From positions 62,001 through 126,000 of the forward strand of contig NZ_NPKN01000004.1 in the NCBI RefSeq assembly GCF_008329435.1: a stretch of 64,000 nt of DNA, given 5' to 3'. Source of the DNA: Rhodanobacter sp. T12-5. GTDB lineage: Bacteria; Pseudomonadota; Gammaproteobacteria; Xanthomonadales; Rhodanobacteraceae. Under the pieces are notes generated by a model. It was not told where the DNA came from, did not search any database, and worked only from the letters and a program-made list of their open reading frames with translations. The translations under genes and the position numbers were made by a program. Below, one piece after another: positions 49,577 to 58,129 of the stretch; position 1 is the stretch's first letter, and the number at the start of each line of letters is the position of its first letter.

Positions 49577-50581
49577 TCAGGCAGGCGTTGCCTCCGCCGC
49601 GCACTGCTGCATCCGCAGCTTCTCCAGGGCCAGGTACGGCGCTTGCGCCCAACGATCCACCTGCGTGCGGGTGGCGTCGTCCGCGGCCTGGCGTTTGCGC
49701 TCGAGGTCCGGCTCGAACAGTTCGCCGCGCCGCTTGGCATGTTCGTGCAGGCCGGCCTGCGCAATGATCGCGTCGCTGGCATCGAGCCCGAGCACGCCGG
49801 CCAGCCGACCGCCGACAGCTTGCGGCAACTCGGTGTAATTGACTGCCAACCCGCCGTGATTGGCGCAATGATCGAAGCCGGCGGCGAGCACGCTGCCGAG
49901 CGTGCGGGCGATGAATTCGGGGCGCGACAGCGACGCTGCCTGCCCGGCCGACATGTCCAGCGGCGAGGCGCCAATCAGTCCGGGCACCATGTGCCGACCG
50001 GGCGAATGCAACTGCGAGATGACGATCTCCAGCGGGTCCCGGTAGAGAAAGATCCACGGCGTCGCAGGAAAGCACCGGCGCAGCAGCGGCAGTTCGAAGA
50101 TGTTCCAGGCATCGAGCTTGACCACCAGCGCTCGCTCGCCACCTTGCCGGGATTGCGCCAGCGCCGACAGCAGCGCGCGAATCCGCGCCGGTTGCCACGC
50201 GGCCGCCGCGGGATCGTGATGGTGGGCACGCAGCAACGCGTCGAGCGGCGGCGGCTCGGACAACACGACGTGGCTGTCGAGTCGTGCCAGCATCTGCGCC
50301 ATCAGGGTGGAGCCGCAGCGCGACGCGTGCAGGATGAAGGCCGTGGGCGGCAGCCCCGGGCTGCGCTGTTGCCATTCGAGCAAGGCATCCATTCCGGTGT
50401 TTTGCCGGAACGCCAGGTTGAACGGCCGCCGCAAGGCCAGTTCGACGCTGTCGCAGAAGAACGGTTCGCGCAATGGCCGATGGCCGAAGTGACACCAGTC
50501 GACCGACCAGGCGTCGGCGTCCCGCCAGATCCGTATCGGCAGCCAGTCGCGCCAGTTCCCGCTGAGCGTCAGACCCGCCAT
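49577..50581 (-). CDS. PAPS-type sulfotransferase family protein
   Basis: A 334-residue sulfotransferase-fold protein. The 5'-phosphosulfate loop is FILHASRCGSTLMAQML and the 3'-phosphate motif YRDPLEIVISQLHSPG. The C-terminal part is helical. The acceptor is unknown. Its start overlaps the end of an aspartyl/asparaginyl beta-hydroxylase-type gene by 13 bp, so the two are made together. No signal peptide. It might modify a peptide, lipid or cell-surface sugar; no such pathway genes are adjacent. Confidence 0.85.
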   Translation of the reverse strand: MAGLTLSGNWRDWLPIRIWRDADAWSVDWCHFGHRPLREPFFCDSVELALRRPFNLAFRQNTGMDALLEWQQRSPGLPPTAFILHASRCGSTLMAQMLARLDSHVVLSEPPPLDALLRAHHHDPAAAAWQPARIRALLSALAQSRQGGERALVVKLDAWNIFELPLLRRCFPATPWIFLYRDPLEIVISQLHSPGRHMVPGLIGASPLDMSAGQAASLSRPEFIARTLGSVLAAGFDHCANHGGLAVNYTELPQAVGGRLAGVLGLDASDAIIAQAGLHEHAKRRGELFEPDLERKRQAADDATRTQVDRWAQAPYLALEKLRMQQCAAEATPA

Positions 50582-51360
50582 TGCATGCTCCAGTCGCTGC
50601 GACCCCGGCTCATGGCCGCGCGCAGGTCGTTGTCGCTGAAGCGATAGCCGCGGGCTGCCGCGAGAGCCAGCACGGCAGCCGTGAACGCGGCGCTGTCTTC
50701 ATGCGCGGCAAGTTCGGCCTGCAGCACCGGATCGGCATGCATGTGCGCGCTGAAGGCGGCGAACGCCACGCTGCCACGGCTGGGCTGGCTCGCCGGCGTG
50801 TCGGCCAGGCCCGCCACGATCTGGGCCTCCAGCCATGGCCCGCGACAGCAGTCGATCACCAGATGGATCCGGCTCGAACCGCCGTGGTTCTCGACCCGGT
50901 GCGGTCGGCTCAGGTCGAGGAACCAGCACTCGCCGGCCTGCATCGGCACCTTGCGGCCGTCCAGCAGAAAATCCACCTGCGCGTCGGTGACGATGGGTAC
51001 GTGCAGGCGCAGGTTGCCGTCCGGCGCGCCGAGATCGTAGTCGCGATGTTCGCGGATGCTGCCGCCTGGGCCAAGTCGCAACAGGCGCACGCTGCACAGT
51101 CCGACCTTCAGTCTGGCCAGCTGGGCCTGCCAGAACTCATCGCAGTACCCGGTGGCCTGCGTTTCGCCCTGGCCTGGTGCCAACGGCGTCGAGGCGTCCT
51201 CATACGCACGCAGGGCGATACCGCTCCAGTCCCCGTCGTAATACCCGGTGTTGAAATGCGGCTGCCACGCCTGCAACGGCAAGGCTTCGACGGCGGCACC
51301 GAGAGCCTGGCTGTCGAAGCGCATGGGCAGCCGCGCGCACGCTGGCAGAATGAAGCTCAT
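50569..51360 (-). CDS. Aspartyl/asparaginyl beta-hydroxylase domain protein
   Basis: A 263-residue Fe(II)/2-oxoglutarate oxygenase. The iron-binding area is REHRDYD; LRLHVPIVTD and RPHRVENHG follow, the usual order of the AspH family, then RIHLVIDCC. The C-terminal 70 residues form an extra helical region (AAFSAHMHADPVLQ). It overlaps the sulfotransferase gene by 13 bp. Cytosolic, no signal peptide. It would hydroxylate a protein or peptide side chain; the target is unknown. Confidence 0.87.
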   Translation of the reverse strand: MSFILPACARLPMRFDSQALGAAVEALPLQAWQPHFNTGYYDGDWSGIALRAYEDASTPLAPGQGETQATGYCDEFWQAQLARLKVGLCSVRLLRLGPGGSIREHRDYDLGAPDGNLRLHVPIVTDAQVDFLLDGRKVPMQAGECWFLDLSRPHRVENHGGSSRIHLVIDCCRGPWLEAQIVAGLADTPASQPSRGSVAFAAFSAHMHADPVLQAELAAHEDSAAFTAAVLALAAARGYRFSDNDLRAAMSRGRSDWSMQWRV

Positions 51361-51520
51361 GCAGGATCCTGGAGAGGCATGCGTGGGTTGCGCCGGGGCT
51401 CGTTCGGAAGGCCATTCCCGGCCGTACAACGAACCCGCCGGAGTGTACATCCGCGTCTCCGCGGTCGCGATCGCTGGGGATGTCGCCCCGGCTGAGACGT
51501 CGCCGCGGCAAACTGCGGCG

Positions 51521-52636
51521 ATGGATGATTTCCAGCCATCACCCGAACCGCCTGCAGCCGCGCGCATCGCGACGATCAAGGGCCGCGGCGCCGCCTCCAA
51601 TCCGGAAGGCCGCTTCGAGAGCGTCCGCCACCAGGCCGAGGACGACGGCTGGCAAAGCGCGCTGCTGGACGAGGATGCGCCACGCCCGCGCACCGAGGTC
51701 ACCGAGGAACGCGCGCGCAGCGTGATCAGCCGCAACGACTCGCCGGATATCGCCTTCAGCCAGGCGATCAATCCCTATCGTGGCTGCGAGCACGGCTGCA
51801 TCTACTGCTTCGCGCGGCCTTCGCACAGCTACCTCAACCTCTCGCCCGGGCTGGACTTCGAAACGAAGCTGCGTGCGAAAGGCAACTTCGCCGAAGTGCT
51901 GCGTGCGGAACTGGCGAAGCCCGGCTATGCGATCAGCCCGATCAACATCGGCAGCAACACCGATCCCTACCAGCCGATCGAGAAGCGCTGGCGACTGACC
52001 CGCGCTGCGCTGGAACTGCTGGCCGAATGCCACCACCCATGCACCATCGTGACCAAGAACGCGCTGGTCGAGCGCGATCTCGACATCCTGGTGCCGATGG
52101 CACGCGAGCAGCTGGTGCAGGTGTTCGTCTCGGTCAACTCGCTGGACAACCATCTCGCCGCGAAACTCGAACCACGCGCCAGCGCGCCGCACCGGCGGAT
52201 CAAGGCGATCCGCACCCTGGCCGAAGCCGGCGTGCCGGTCGGCGTGCTGGTGGCGCCGATCATCCCGGCACTGAACGACCGCGACATGGAAGCGGTGATG
52301 GCGCAGGCCGCCGAGGCCGGTGCGCGCTGCGCCGGCTACACCACGCTGCGGCTGCCGTACGAACTGAAACAACTGTTCCGCGAATGGCTTGCCCTGCACG
52401 CGCCGCAGCGTGCCGACCATGTGATGAGCCTGGTCCAGCAGATGAACGGCGGTCGCGACTACGACAGCAACTTCGCCACCCGCATGCGTGGCCAGGGCGT
52501 GTTCGCCGACCTCCTGCGCCGCCGCTTCGACGTGGCGTGTCGCAAACACGGCTTCGGCCGCGCCCGCGAACTCGTCCTCGACACCTCGCGCTTCGTGCCG
52601 CCGCGCAAAATCTCGCCGCAAGGCGAATTGTTCTAG
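51521..52636 (+). CDS. PA0069 family radical SAM protein
   Basis: A 371-residue radical SAM enzyme. The cluster-binding motif is CEHGCIYC (C-x3-C-x2-C), preceded by AINPYRG. NIGSNTDPYQPIEKRW and TIVTKNALVERDLDIL belong to the PA0069/SplB-like group. The reaction is unknown. The ATG starting MDDFQPSPEP is chosen; the frame upstream is open but overlaps the start of the hydroxylase gene. It ends 4 bp into the convergent small gene. Confidence 0.9.
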   Translation: MDDFQPSPEPPAAARIATIKGRGAASNPEGRFESVRHQAEDDGWQSALLDEDAPRPRTEVTEERARSVISRNDSPDIAFSQAINPYRGCEHGCIYCFARPSHSYLNLSPGLDFETKLRAKGNFAEVLRAELAKPGYAISPINIGSNTDPYQPIEKRWRLTRAALELLAECHHPCTIVTKNALVERDLDILVPMAREQLVQVFVSVNSLDNHLAAKLEPRASAPHRRIKAIRTLAEAGVPVGVLVAPIIPALNDRDMEAVMAQAAEAGARCAGYTTLRLPYELKQLFREWLALHAPQRADHVMSLVQQMNGGRDYDSNFATRMRGQGVFADLLRRRFDVACRKHGFGRARELVLDTSRFVPPRKISPQGELF

Positions 52637-52794
52637 CGCCGACGGCGGGCGCCCCCGAACACCAGGCCGATCGCCACGCCAAGGCTGATGCCGAGGGCAA
52701 GGTCGTGCAGGGCGATGCCGAGCGCCGAGCCAATGGCAAGGCCGAGACCGAGGCCGAAGGACTGCTGCGGATGATTGCTGCGAACCTTGCACAT
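52633..52794 (-). CDS. Small glycine-zipper membrane protein
   Basis: A 53-residue protein, mostly one or two Gly/Ala/Leu-rich hydrophobic stretches (FGLGLGLAIGSALGIAL and GISLGVAIGLVFGGA) with a basic end (RRRR), a glycine-zipper pattern. A longer start at 52833 would give 66 residues. Ribosome sites are weak for both. It overlaps the radical SAM gene's stop by 4 bp on the opposite strand. No named family recognised. Confidence 0.6.
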   Translation of the reverse strand: MCKVRSNHPQQSFGLGLGLAIGSALGIALHDLALGISLGVAIGLVFGGARRRR

Positions 52795-52841
52795 GGGACT
52801 CTTCGGTGACGATCGGTCGGCGATGAGGCGCATGGCTGCGC

Positions 52842-54314
52842 TCAACCCGGCAGGAACGGATGCGGCCGCTGCATCAGTTCGCGCCAGCCGCGCCGCGCCA
52901 ACCAGACCATGCCCGCGGCCAGCAGCAGCCATGCGGCAACCAGCGGCGGCAGGGCCATTTTGACCCCGACGACGGGATCGCGGCCCCAGCTCATCGCCGG
53001 CAACACCAGGCTCAGCAGGGTCAGCACGAAACTCGCAGCCAGCACCGAGCCGTTTACCCAGATGGAGAGATGGCGACCGCCGAACAGGTTGAGCAGCACC
53101 GCCACGGTGACCGCCGCGGCACCCAGCTGCGCCAGCAGCAGGAACGACAGCATCGCGACATGGCCGTGCCAGCACAGCATGACGATGCCGGTCAGCATCA
53201 CCAACAAGGCATGCAGGATCAGCGGCAAACCAAACCCGGCGCGCAACACCCGGCGCCGGGCTTGCGCAGGGTCGCCCAGGCCCGGCAGCAGCGCCAGCAA
53301 CGGCAGTTCGGCATTGGCCCGCTGCCAGCGTTTGCTCAACCACGCCAGGCTGAGGATGCCAATTGCCGGTCCGGCGCAGACACCGGTCATGCCGAGGCTG
53401 CCGATCAGCACGCCTTCCAGTACATCGGCGGTTTGCTTGTCATGCTGTCCCCACTGGATCAGCAGCGCGAGGCCGAGCAATGGCAACACGGCAAAGGCGA
53501 ACAGCAAGCCCAGCTGCCTGGCATAACTGCGCGCGGTCTGCGGCAGGTACCAGCCACCAAGCGCCACCCGCAACGCCTTGCACGGCGTGGCCGGGCCGAC
53601 GTCGCCGAGGTTGACTGCAAGCTGCAGCCAGTCCGGTCGCTGGCGCAGCTGGCCCAGGTCGCCGATCGTGTGCCAGTGACCCCAGCTTCCGTTGCGGTAT
53701 TGCAGCACCATCGGCGAGCTCCAGCCTTGCGCGCGGCTTGAGCCGGCGCGCATCAACCGCCGCCAGCAGACCACGATCACCAGCAGTAAAAACACGGTCA
53801 TCGGCAATGCTGCGTGGACGAAGCGTGGATCGCCGATGCCGGGCAGGTGCAGGCGATGCCACAACGTGTTGACCAGCGCGGGCGTGAGGCCGATGAAGAT
53901 GGCGATGTAGCGGGGCACCAGCGCAAAGGCGAGCCCGCCTGCACCGGACAGCGCCAGCACGATGGCGGCATTGAAAACGGGCGCGCCGATCATGCCCAGC
54001 AGCACCGTGGGCACGGCGATGCTGAGCACGGCGTACAGCAGCAGGCTCGCGATGATCTGTCGCTGGACACCCGGCACGCGCAGTTGCCGTGCATCGATCG
54101 CCAGCAGCAGACTGGTCGACAGGAAGAACGCCCACAGGAACAGCACGCCACCGCCGAAGACCGCGATCGCCATGTCGAGGTGACCGGTCCCACCACCGAA
54201 CAGGCCGACGCCGATGGCAGTGCCGCCGCACAGCACCAGCACGACCGGTGCCAGCCAGCGCAGCAAGCGATAGGTCGCATGCCAGGGAATCTGGAGCAGC
54301 TGCAGCAGGTTCAT
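52842..54314 (-). CDS. Multi-spanning membrane protein, probable ABC-2-type partner
   Basis: A 490-residue protein with about ten to twelve hydrophobic segments (first at 20-45, last at 455-475) and a central soluble stretch around 210-260. There are no catalytic motifs. Its start overlaps the stop of an ABC ATPase gene by 4 bp, so it is very probably the permease of that exporter. The series GntR-ATPase-membrane protein is the YtrA-type arrangement seen with envelope stress or antibiotic-sensing exporters. The substrate is unknown. Confidence 0.78.
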   Translation of the reverse strand: MNLLQLLQIPWHATYRLLRWLAPVVLVLCGGTAIGVGLFGGGTGHLDMAIAVFGGGVLFLWAFFLSTSLLLAIDARQLRVPGVQRQIIASLLLYAVLSIAVPTVLLGMIGAPVFNAAIVLALSGAGGLAFALVPRYIAIFIGLTPALVNTLWHRLHLPGIGDPRFVHAALPMTVFLLLVIVVCWRRLMRAGSSRAQGWSSPMVLQYRNGSWGHWHTIGDLGQLRQRPDWLQLAVNLGDVGPATPCKALRVALGGWYLPQTARSYARQLGLLFAFAVLPLLGLALLIQWGQHDKQTADVLEGVLIGSLGMTGVCAGPAIGILSLAWLSKRWQRANAELPLLALLPGLGDPAQARRRVLRAGFGLPLILHALLVMLTGIVMLCWHGHVAMLSFLLLAQLGAAAVTVAVLLNLFGGRHLSIWVNGSVLAASFVLTLLSLVLPAMSWGRDPVVGVKMALPPLVAAWLLLAAGMVWLARRGWRELMQRPHPFLPG

Positions 54315-55204
54315 TCGGCCACCTCCACGAACAGATCCTCCAGGCCCAGCGCGTCGACGCGCGCGCCGGCCAGGCTGGCCGCTTCCGGCCAGGCACCGCG
54401 CGCGTCGCGTTCGACTACCAGGCTGAGGCTGCCATCGTCATGCCGACGTCGGCTCAGGCTCTGCGTGGGTGCGGCAGCGCTCATCCGTGCCGGCAGCCAC
54501 AATCGCGCGTAACGCTCCTTGGTTTCATCGACACTGCAACGCATCAGCAGCTTGCCCTGATGCAGAAACGCGACTTCCGAAGCGACCCGTTCGAGGTCGG
54601 ACACGATGTGGGTGGAGAACAGCACCGTGGTACCGGATTCACCCGCGCGCAACGCCACCTCGCGCAGCAGTTCACGGCGGGCGACCGGGTCGAGCGCCGC
54701 GGCCGGCTCGTCCAGCACCAGCAGTTCCGGTTGCGAGGCCAGCGCGCGGATCAGGTCGACGCGCTGGCGTTCGCCCGGCGACAGTTTCGCCAGCAGCTTG
54801 TTCGGCTTGATCTGCCAGCGCTCCAGCGTGTTCGTGACAAACGCCTTGTCCCAGCGCGGGTAGAAGCGGCCGACGAAGTCGAGCATCTGCTGCGCGGTGA
54901 GCCAGGCGAGCGCCTCGGGTTGCTGCGGCACGTAGGCGATGCGCGCCTTGGCCGCATCGGACAGTTGCAACGCCGGTTCGCCAAACAAGCGCGCTTCGCC
55001 GGCCAGCGGTTCGAGCAGGCCGAGCATGGCGCGGATCAGGGTCGACTTGCCGGCGCCGTTGCGGCCGATCAGTCCGAGCACGCTGCCAGGTTCCAGCGCG
55101 AGGTCGATACCGTTCAGCGCGTTGCTGCCTTCGTAGCAGTGGACCAGGCCGCTCACGGCGAGCGGGGCGATGGCGGATTCCGTTTCACGCAGCATGGCGT
55201 TCAT
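54311..55204 (-). CDS. ABC transporter ATP-binding protein
   Basis: A 297-residue ATPase with Walker A GRNGAGKSTLIRAM, signature LSPGERQRVDLIRAL, Walker B LLVLDEPAAALDP and the H-loop STHIVSDLE. The C-terminal 80 residues form an extra domain common in ABC-2 exporters. It is coupled by a 4-bp overlap to the membrane protein gene downstream and lies 1 bp after a GntR regulator gene. Confidence 0.93.
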   Translation of the reverse strand: MNAMLRETESAIAPLAVSGLVHCYEGSNALNGIDLALEPGSVLGLIGRNGAGKSTLIRAMLGLLEPLAGEARLFGEPALQLSDAAKARIAYVPQQPEALAWLTAQQMLDFVGRFYPRWDKAFVTNTLERWQIKPNKLLAKLSPGERQRVDLIRALASQPELLVLDEPAAALDPVARRELLREVALRAGESGTTVLFSTHIVSDLERVASEVAFLHQGKLLMRCSVDETKERYARLWLPARMSAAAPTQSLSRRRHDDGSLSLVVERDARGAWPEAASLAGARVDALGLEDLFVEVAE

Positions 55205-55205
55205 C

Positions 55206-55589
55206 TCATTCTCCCAGCAGTTTGGTCAGTCGCCGCAGCACCGGCGCGGCGGGCAGTTCGAGTTCGTTCGCATGGCGCGCCAGCGCCTGCAGTTGCGGTT
55301 CCAGCAAGGCCAGTCGATGGCTTTCGCTCTGCTCGGCCTTGCGCATCGCGATCACCGCCATGCCCTTGCCGCGCAGCCGCTCGACCAGCCCTTCGCTCTC
55401 GGCGATGCCGTAGGCACGCGACACGGTCATCGGGTTGATCGCATGGAAGCCGGCGACGTCACGCACCGACGGCAGCAACTCGCCGTGCTCGAGCTGGCCG
55501 CCGGCAATCAGCCGGCGAAGCTGCTCGACGATCTGCCGATAGATCGGCTCGCTGGTGGTGGGCTGTATGTTGAGCAATGATGCATCCAT
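55206..55589 (-). CDS. GntR-family regulator, YtrA subfamily
   Basis: A 127-residue regulator: a winged helix over about residues 10-75 (PIYRQIVEQLRRLIAGGQL, then LPSVRDVAGFHAINPMTVSRAY) and a short helical dimerisation tail, the size of YtrA-type repressors. The ATG lies inside a perfect inverted repeat, and the ABC exporter genes follow without a gap, so it most likely represses its own operon. The inducer is unknown. Confidence 0.9.
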   Translation of the reverse strand: MDASLLNIQPTTSEPIYRQIVEQLRRLIAGGQLEHGELLPSVRDVAGFHAINPMTVSRAYGIAESEGLVERLRGKGMAVIAMRKAEQSESHRLALLEPQLQALARHANELELPAAPVLRRLTKLLGE

Positions 55590-55614
55590 GTGTATCAGTA
55601 CAGCAATACACATG
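55587..55614. promoter_or_regulatory. Operator of the YtrA-type regulator
   Basis: Inverted repeat CATGTGTAT (55587-55595) / ATACACATG (55606-55614) with a 10-bp spacer. It covers the regulator's start codon and is a typical YtrA-family operator pattern. Confidence 0.7.
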
Positions 55615-55767
55615 GGCGATGTCAAGCATGACCAAGGGCATGCACGCCAAACCCGCACGGTTGCGGCCTGGCGCCTTCACACCTCGCTGATGGCGACACG
55701 TGTCTGCTTGCAGTCCCCGCCGGGTTGGATGTGAACTCGCGCACCCGCAAACCATACGGAGGCAACG

Positions 55768-55947
55768 ATGTCCTCATTCGCGCTCTATCTGATCGGCATG
55801 ATCGTCGTTATCGGTGGTCTCGCCTACGGCGCTTATCTGCTGCATGCACCTGGGCAATGGATCGGCGTCGGCGTGGTCGTGCTGCTGGGCATCGGCATCG
55901 TCGGCGCGGTCACGCACACGCGCCGGCGCGACCCGCCCGAGTCATGA
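55768..55947 (+). CDS. Small two-helix membrane protein
   Basis: A 59-residue protein with two hydrophobic helices (residues 5-25, 32-50) and a basic tail (HTRRRDPPES). A strong ACGGAGG ribosome site lies 5 bp before the ATG. Divergent from the GntR-exporter operon, 178 bp away; the operator repeat could also affect it. Function unknown. Confidence 0.7.
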   Translation: MSSFALYLIGMIVVIGGLAYGAYLLHAPGQWIGVGVVVLLGIGIVGAVTHTRRRDPPES

Positions 55948-55951
55948 TCGT

Positions 55952-55984
55952 CAATCCATTCCGGCATGACGCCGGAATGGATTG
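55952..55984. repeat. Perfect inverted repeat between small gene and S9 peptidase gene
   Basis: CAATCCATTCCGGC (55952-55965) and its exact reverse complement (55971-55984) with loop ATGAC. It lies between convergent genes, so it may act as a bidirectional terminator; the TTCCGGC-ATGAC-GCCGGAA core looks like a dispersed repeat. Confidence 0.8.
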
Positions 55985-55991
55985 CATGCCA

Positions 55992-58061
55992 TCAGTTGCT
56001 GGCCGGCAGGTATTTGCCGAACCACTCCAGCGCCCGCTGCAGCACGTCGCGCTGGTGGGCCGGGTCGACGAAGTGGTGGCCTTCGTTCGGGTAGACCACC
56101 AGCGAGGTCGGCACGCCTTGCGCGCGCAGCGCATGCCACATCTCGAACGATTGCGGCGCGGGGCATTCGGCGTCGCGGTCGCCGACCACGATAAGCATCG
56201 GCGTCTTGACCTGCTTGATGAAGTTGATCGCCGAGCTCTTCGCGTACACCGCCGGGTCGTCGTAGACGCTGGCGCCGAAGAACGGCGGCATCCACTGGTC
56301 GATCAGGTTCTGGCCGTAGTAGCTCTGCCAGTTCGAGATACCCGCGCCGGCCACCACGGCGCGGAAGCGCTGCGTCTGGGTTGGCGCGAACATGCTCATG
56401 AAACCGCCATAGCTCCAGCCGGTGAGGCCGAGGCGCTTGTCGTCCACCGGGACCTTCTTCTCCACCGCGTCGATGCCGGCGAGGGTGTCGCGCAGGTCGC
56501 CGTAGCCGAAGTCCTTGCGGTTCGCCTGCACGTATTTTTCGCCCTGGCCGAAGCTGCCGCGCGGGTTCGGCATGAACACGAAATAGCCCAGCGCGGAAAA
56601 CGGCGCGGCACCGTAGCCCACGCCGGGCCAGCGTGGAATCACCGCGCTCGACGGGCCGCCGTGGACCACCACGATCATCGGGTAGGTCTTCTTCGCGTCG
56701 TAGTGGGCCGGGTACAACAGCCAGCCCTGCACGTGGAAACCCTGGTTGTCCCATTCGACCGACTCGGCCTTGCCCCAGGCCGGTGTGAGTCCTGCGTTTA
56801 TCGAGGTCACCGCGGCCGGCGCGGCGTCGCCCAGCACACCGGCGTGCACCTCGGCGGCGGCCGCGTACGAGCTCTGCACGAAGGCGATGCCGCGATGGTC
56901 GCGCGAGGTCGCCATCGCCATCGCGGCGCTGCCGTCGCCGATGCTGGCCGCGACCGTGAAGTGCACGCGCTGCTGCTTTGCGCGCGTGGCGGAAACCGCG
57001 TAATCCGCCAGCTGGCTCTGGCCGTTGCTGATCTGGCCGACCAGCATCGACTGCGGCCCGCTCCAGTCGAGCCACGACGGCGTGACATGGGTGCCCGGGG
57101 TAAGATCGACCGACGCGCCGCCACTGGCCGGCACCGCGTAGATGTCGCCGCCGGTGGCGCCCTGGTCGCTCATCAGGCCACCGATGAAGGCGATCCGCGC
57201 GGCGTCCGGCGACCAGCGCGGCAAGGCGATCTGCAGGTGTTGCAGCGAGCCACTGTCCTTGCTGCCCGGATCCACCAGCATGGTCGCGGCCGCGTCCGGC
57301 CGCGCCGGCTGCACGTAGAGCTTGGCGATCCACCAATTGTTGTCGCCCGGCGGCAGCGCGGCGGTGTAGGCGATGCGCGAGCCGTCCGGCGACCAGTCGA
57401 ATTCGTACGCGTACATGCCGGCCGGAGTCAGTTCATGCAGCGCGCCGCTGGCGATGTCGAGGCTGGCCACGCGCTGCACTTCCACGCCGGTCACGCCGAC
57501 TTCGCCGGCCGCCGGCTTGGCCGCCGCCACCGCGCTGGCGTGGCGGGTCGCGCCGGCCACGTAGAGGAACCCGAGCGACTTGCCGTCGGCCGTCCATTGC
57601 AGCGCGCGCACGTAACCTTTCAGCTGGGCCAGCCGCGTCGGCGTGTCATGACCGGCGGTGTCTGCCAGGTAGATGTCGTTCTGCATCACCCGGGTACTGG
57701 TGAGGTCGACGTTGCAGTTGGATACGAACGCGAGGTGGCGCGAATCCGGCGCCCACGCGATATCGGATTCGGCGCAATTGCCGGGCTGGGCGGCCGCCGT
57801 CACCGCGTGGACGTGACGGCCTTCGGCGTCGGCGACTTCGATCGCCGGCTTGCCGTGGCGCTCGATCACCCAGGCCAGTTGCTTGCCGTCGGGCGACATC
57901 GCCACCGCCTGGATCGACTGCGCCTTGCCCAGCTGGGTCAGCAATTGCTCGATGCGCGGATCGACCGTGGGCGATGCGGCGAATGCGTTGGGGGCCAGCG
58001 CGAAGACCAGCAACAGCGGGGCGCAAAGCAGCGAGCGTTTCGGCATGGCGGTATCCGGCAC
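55992..58061 (-). CDS. S9 family (prolyl oligopeptidase) serine peptidase
   Basis: A 689-residue exported peptidase: a signal peptide (cleavage near Ala-Phe-Ala at 26-28), a beta-propeller to about residue 420 with DPP-like repeats (WSPDGSRIAYTA, WSPDAARIAFIGG) and an alpha/beta hydrolase domain. The nucleophile is the Ser of GWSYGGFM, with the Asp in VGDRDAECP and the His in YPNEGHHF. It acts on peptides, probably in the periplasm. It stands alone, convergent with a small membrane-protein gene. Confidence 0.93.
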   Translation of the reverse strand: MPDTAMPKRSLLCAPLLLVFALAPNAFAASPTVDPRIEQLLTQLGKAQSIQAVAMSPDGKQLAWVIERHGKPAIEVADAEGRHVHAVTAAAQPGNCAESDIAWAPDSRHLAFVSNCNVDLTSTRVMQNDIYLADTAGHDTPTRLAQLKGYVRALQWTADGKSLGFLYVAGATRHASAVAAAKPAAGEVGVTGVEVQRVASLDIASGALHELTPAGMYAYEFDWSPDGSRIAYTAALPPGDNNWWIAKLYVQPARPDAAATMLVDPGSKDSGSLQHLQIALPRWSPDAARIAFIGGLMSDQGATGGDIYAVPASGGASVDLTPGTHVTPSWLDWSGPQSMLVGQISNGQSQLADYAVSATRAKQQRVHFTVAASIGDGSAAMAMATSRDHRGIAFVQSSYAAAAEVHAGVLGDAAPAAVTSINAGLTPAWGKAESVEWDNQGFHVQGWLLYPAHYDAKKTYPMIVVVHGGPSSAVIPRWPGVGYGAAPFSALGYFVFMPNPRGSFGQGEKYVQANRKDFGYGDLRDTLAGIDAVEKKVPVDDKRLGLTGWSYGGFMSMFAPTQTQRFRAVVAGAGISNWQSYYGQNLIDQWMPPFFGASVYDDPAVYAKSSAINFIKQVKTPMLIVVGDRDAECPAPQSFEMWHALRAQGVPTSLVVYPNEGHHFVDPAHQRDVLQRALEWFGKYLPASN

Positions 58062-58129
58062 GGGAAAATCGCCACGCTACAACCGCACGTGATGTCGCGT
58101 CATGTGCAGGACGGCACGGAAACGGCGTT

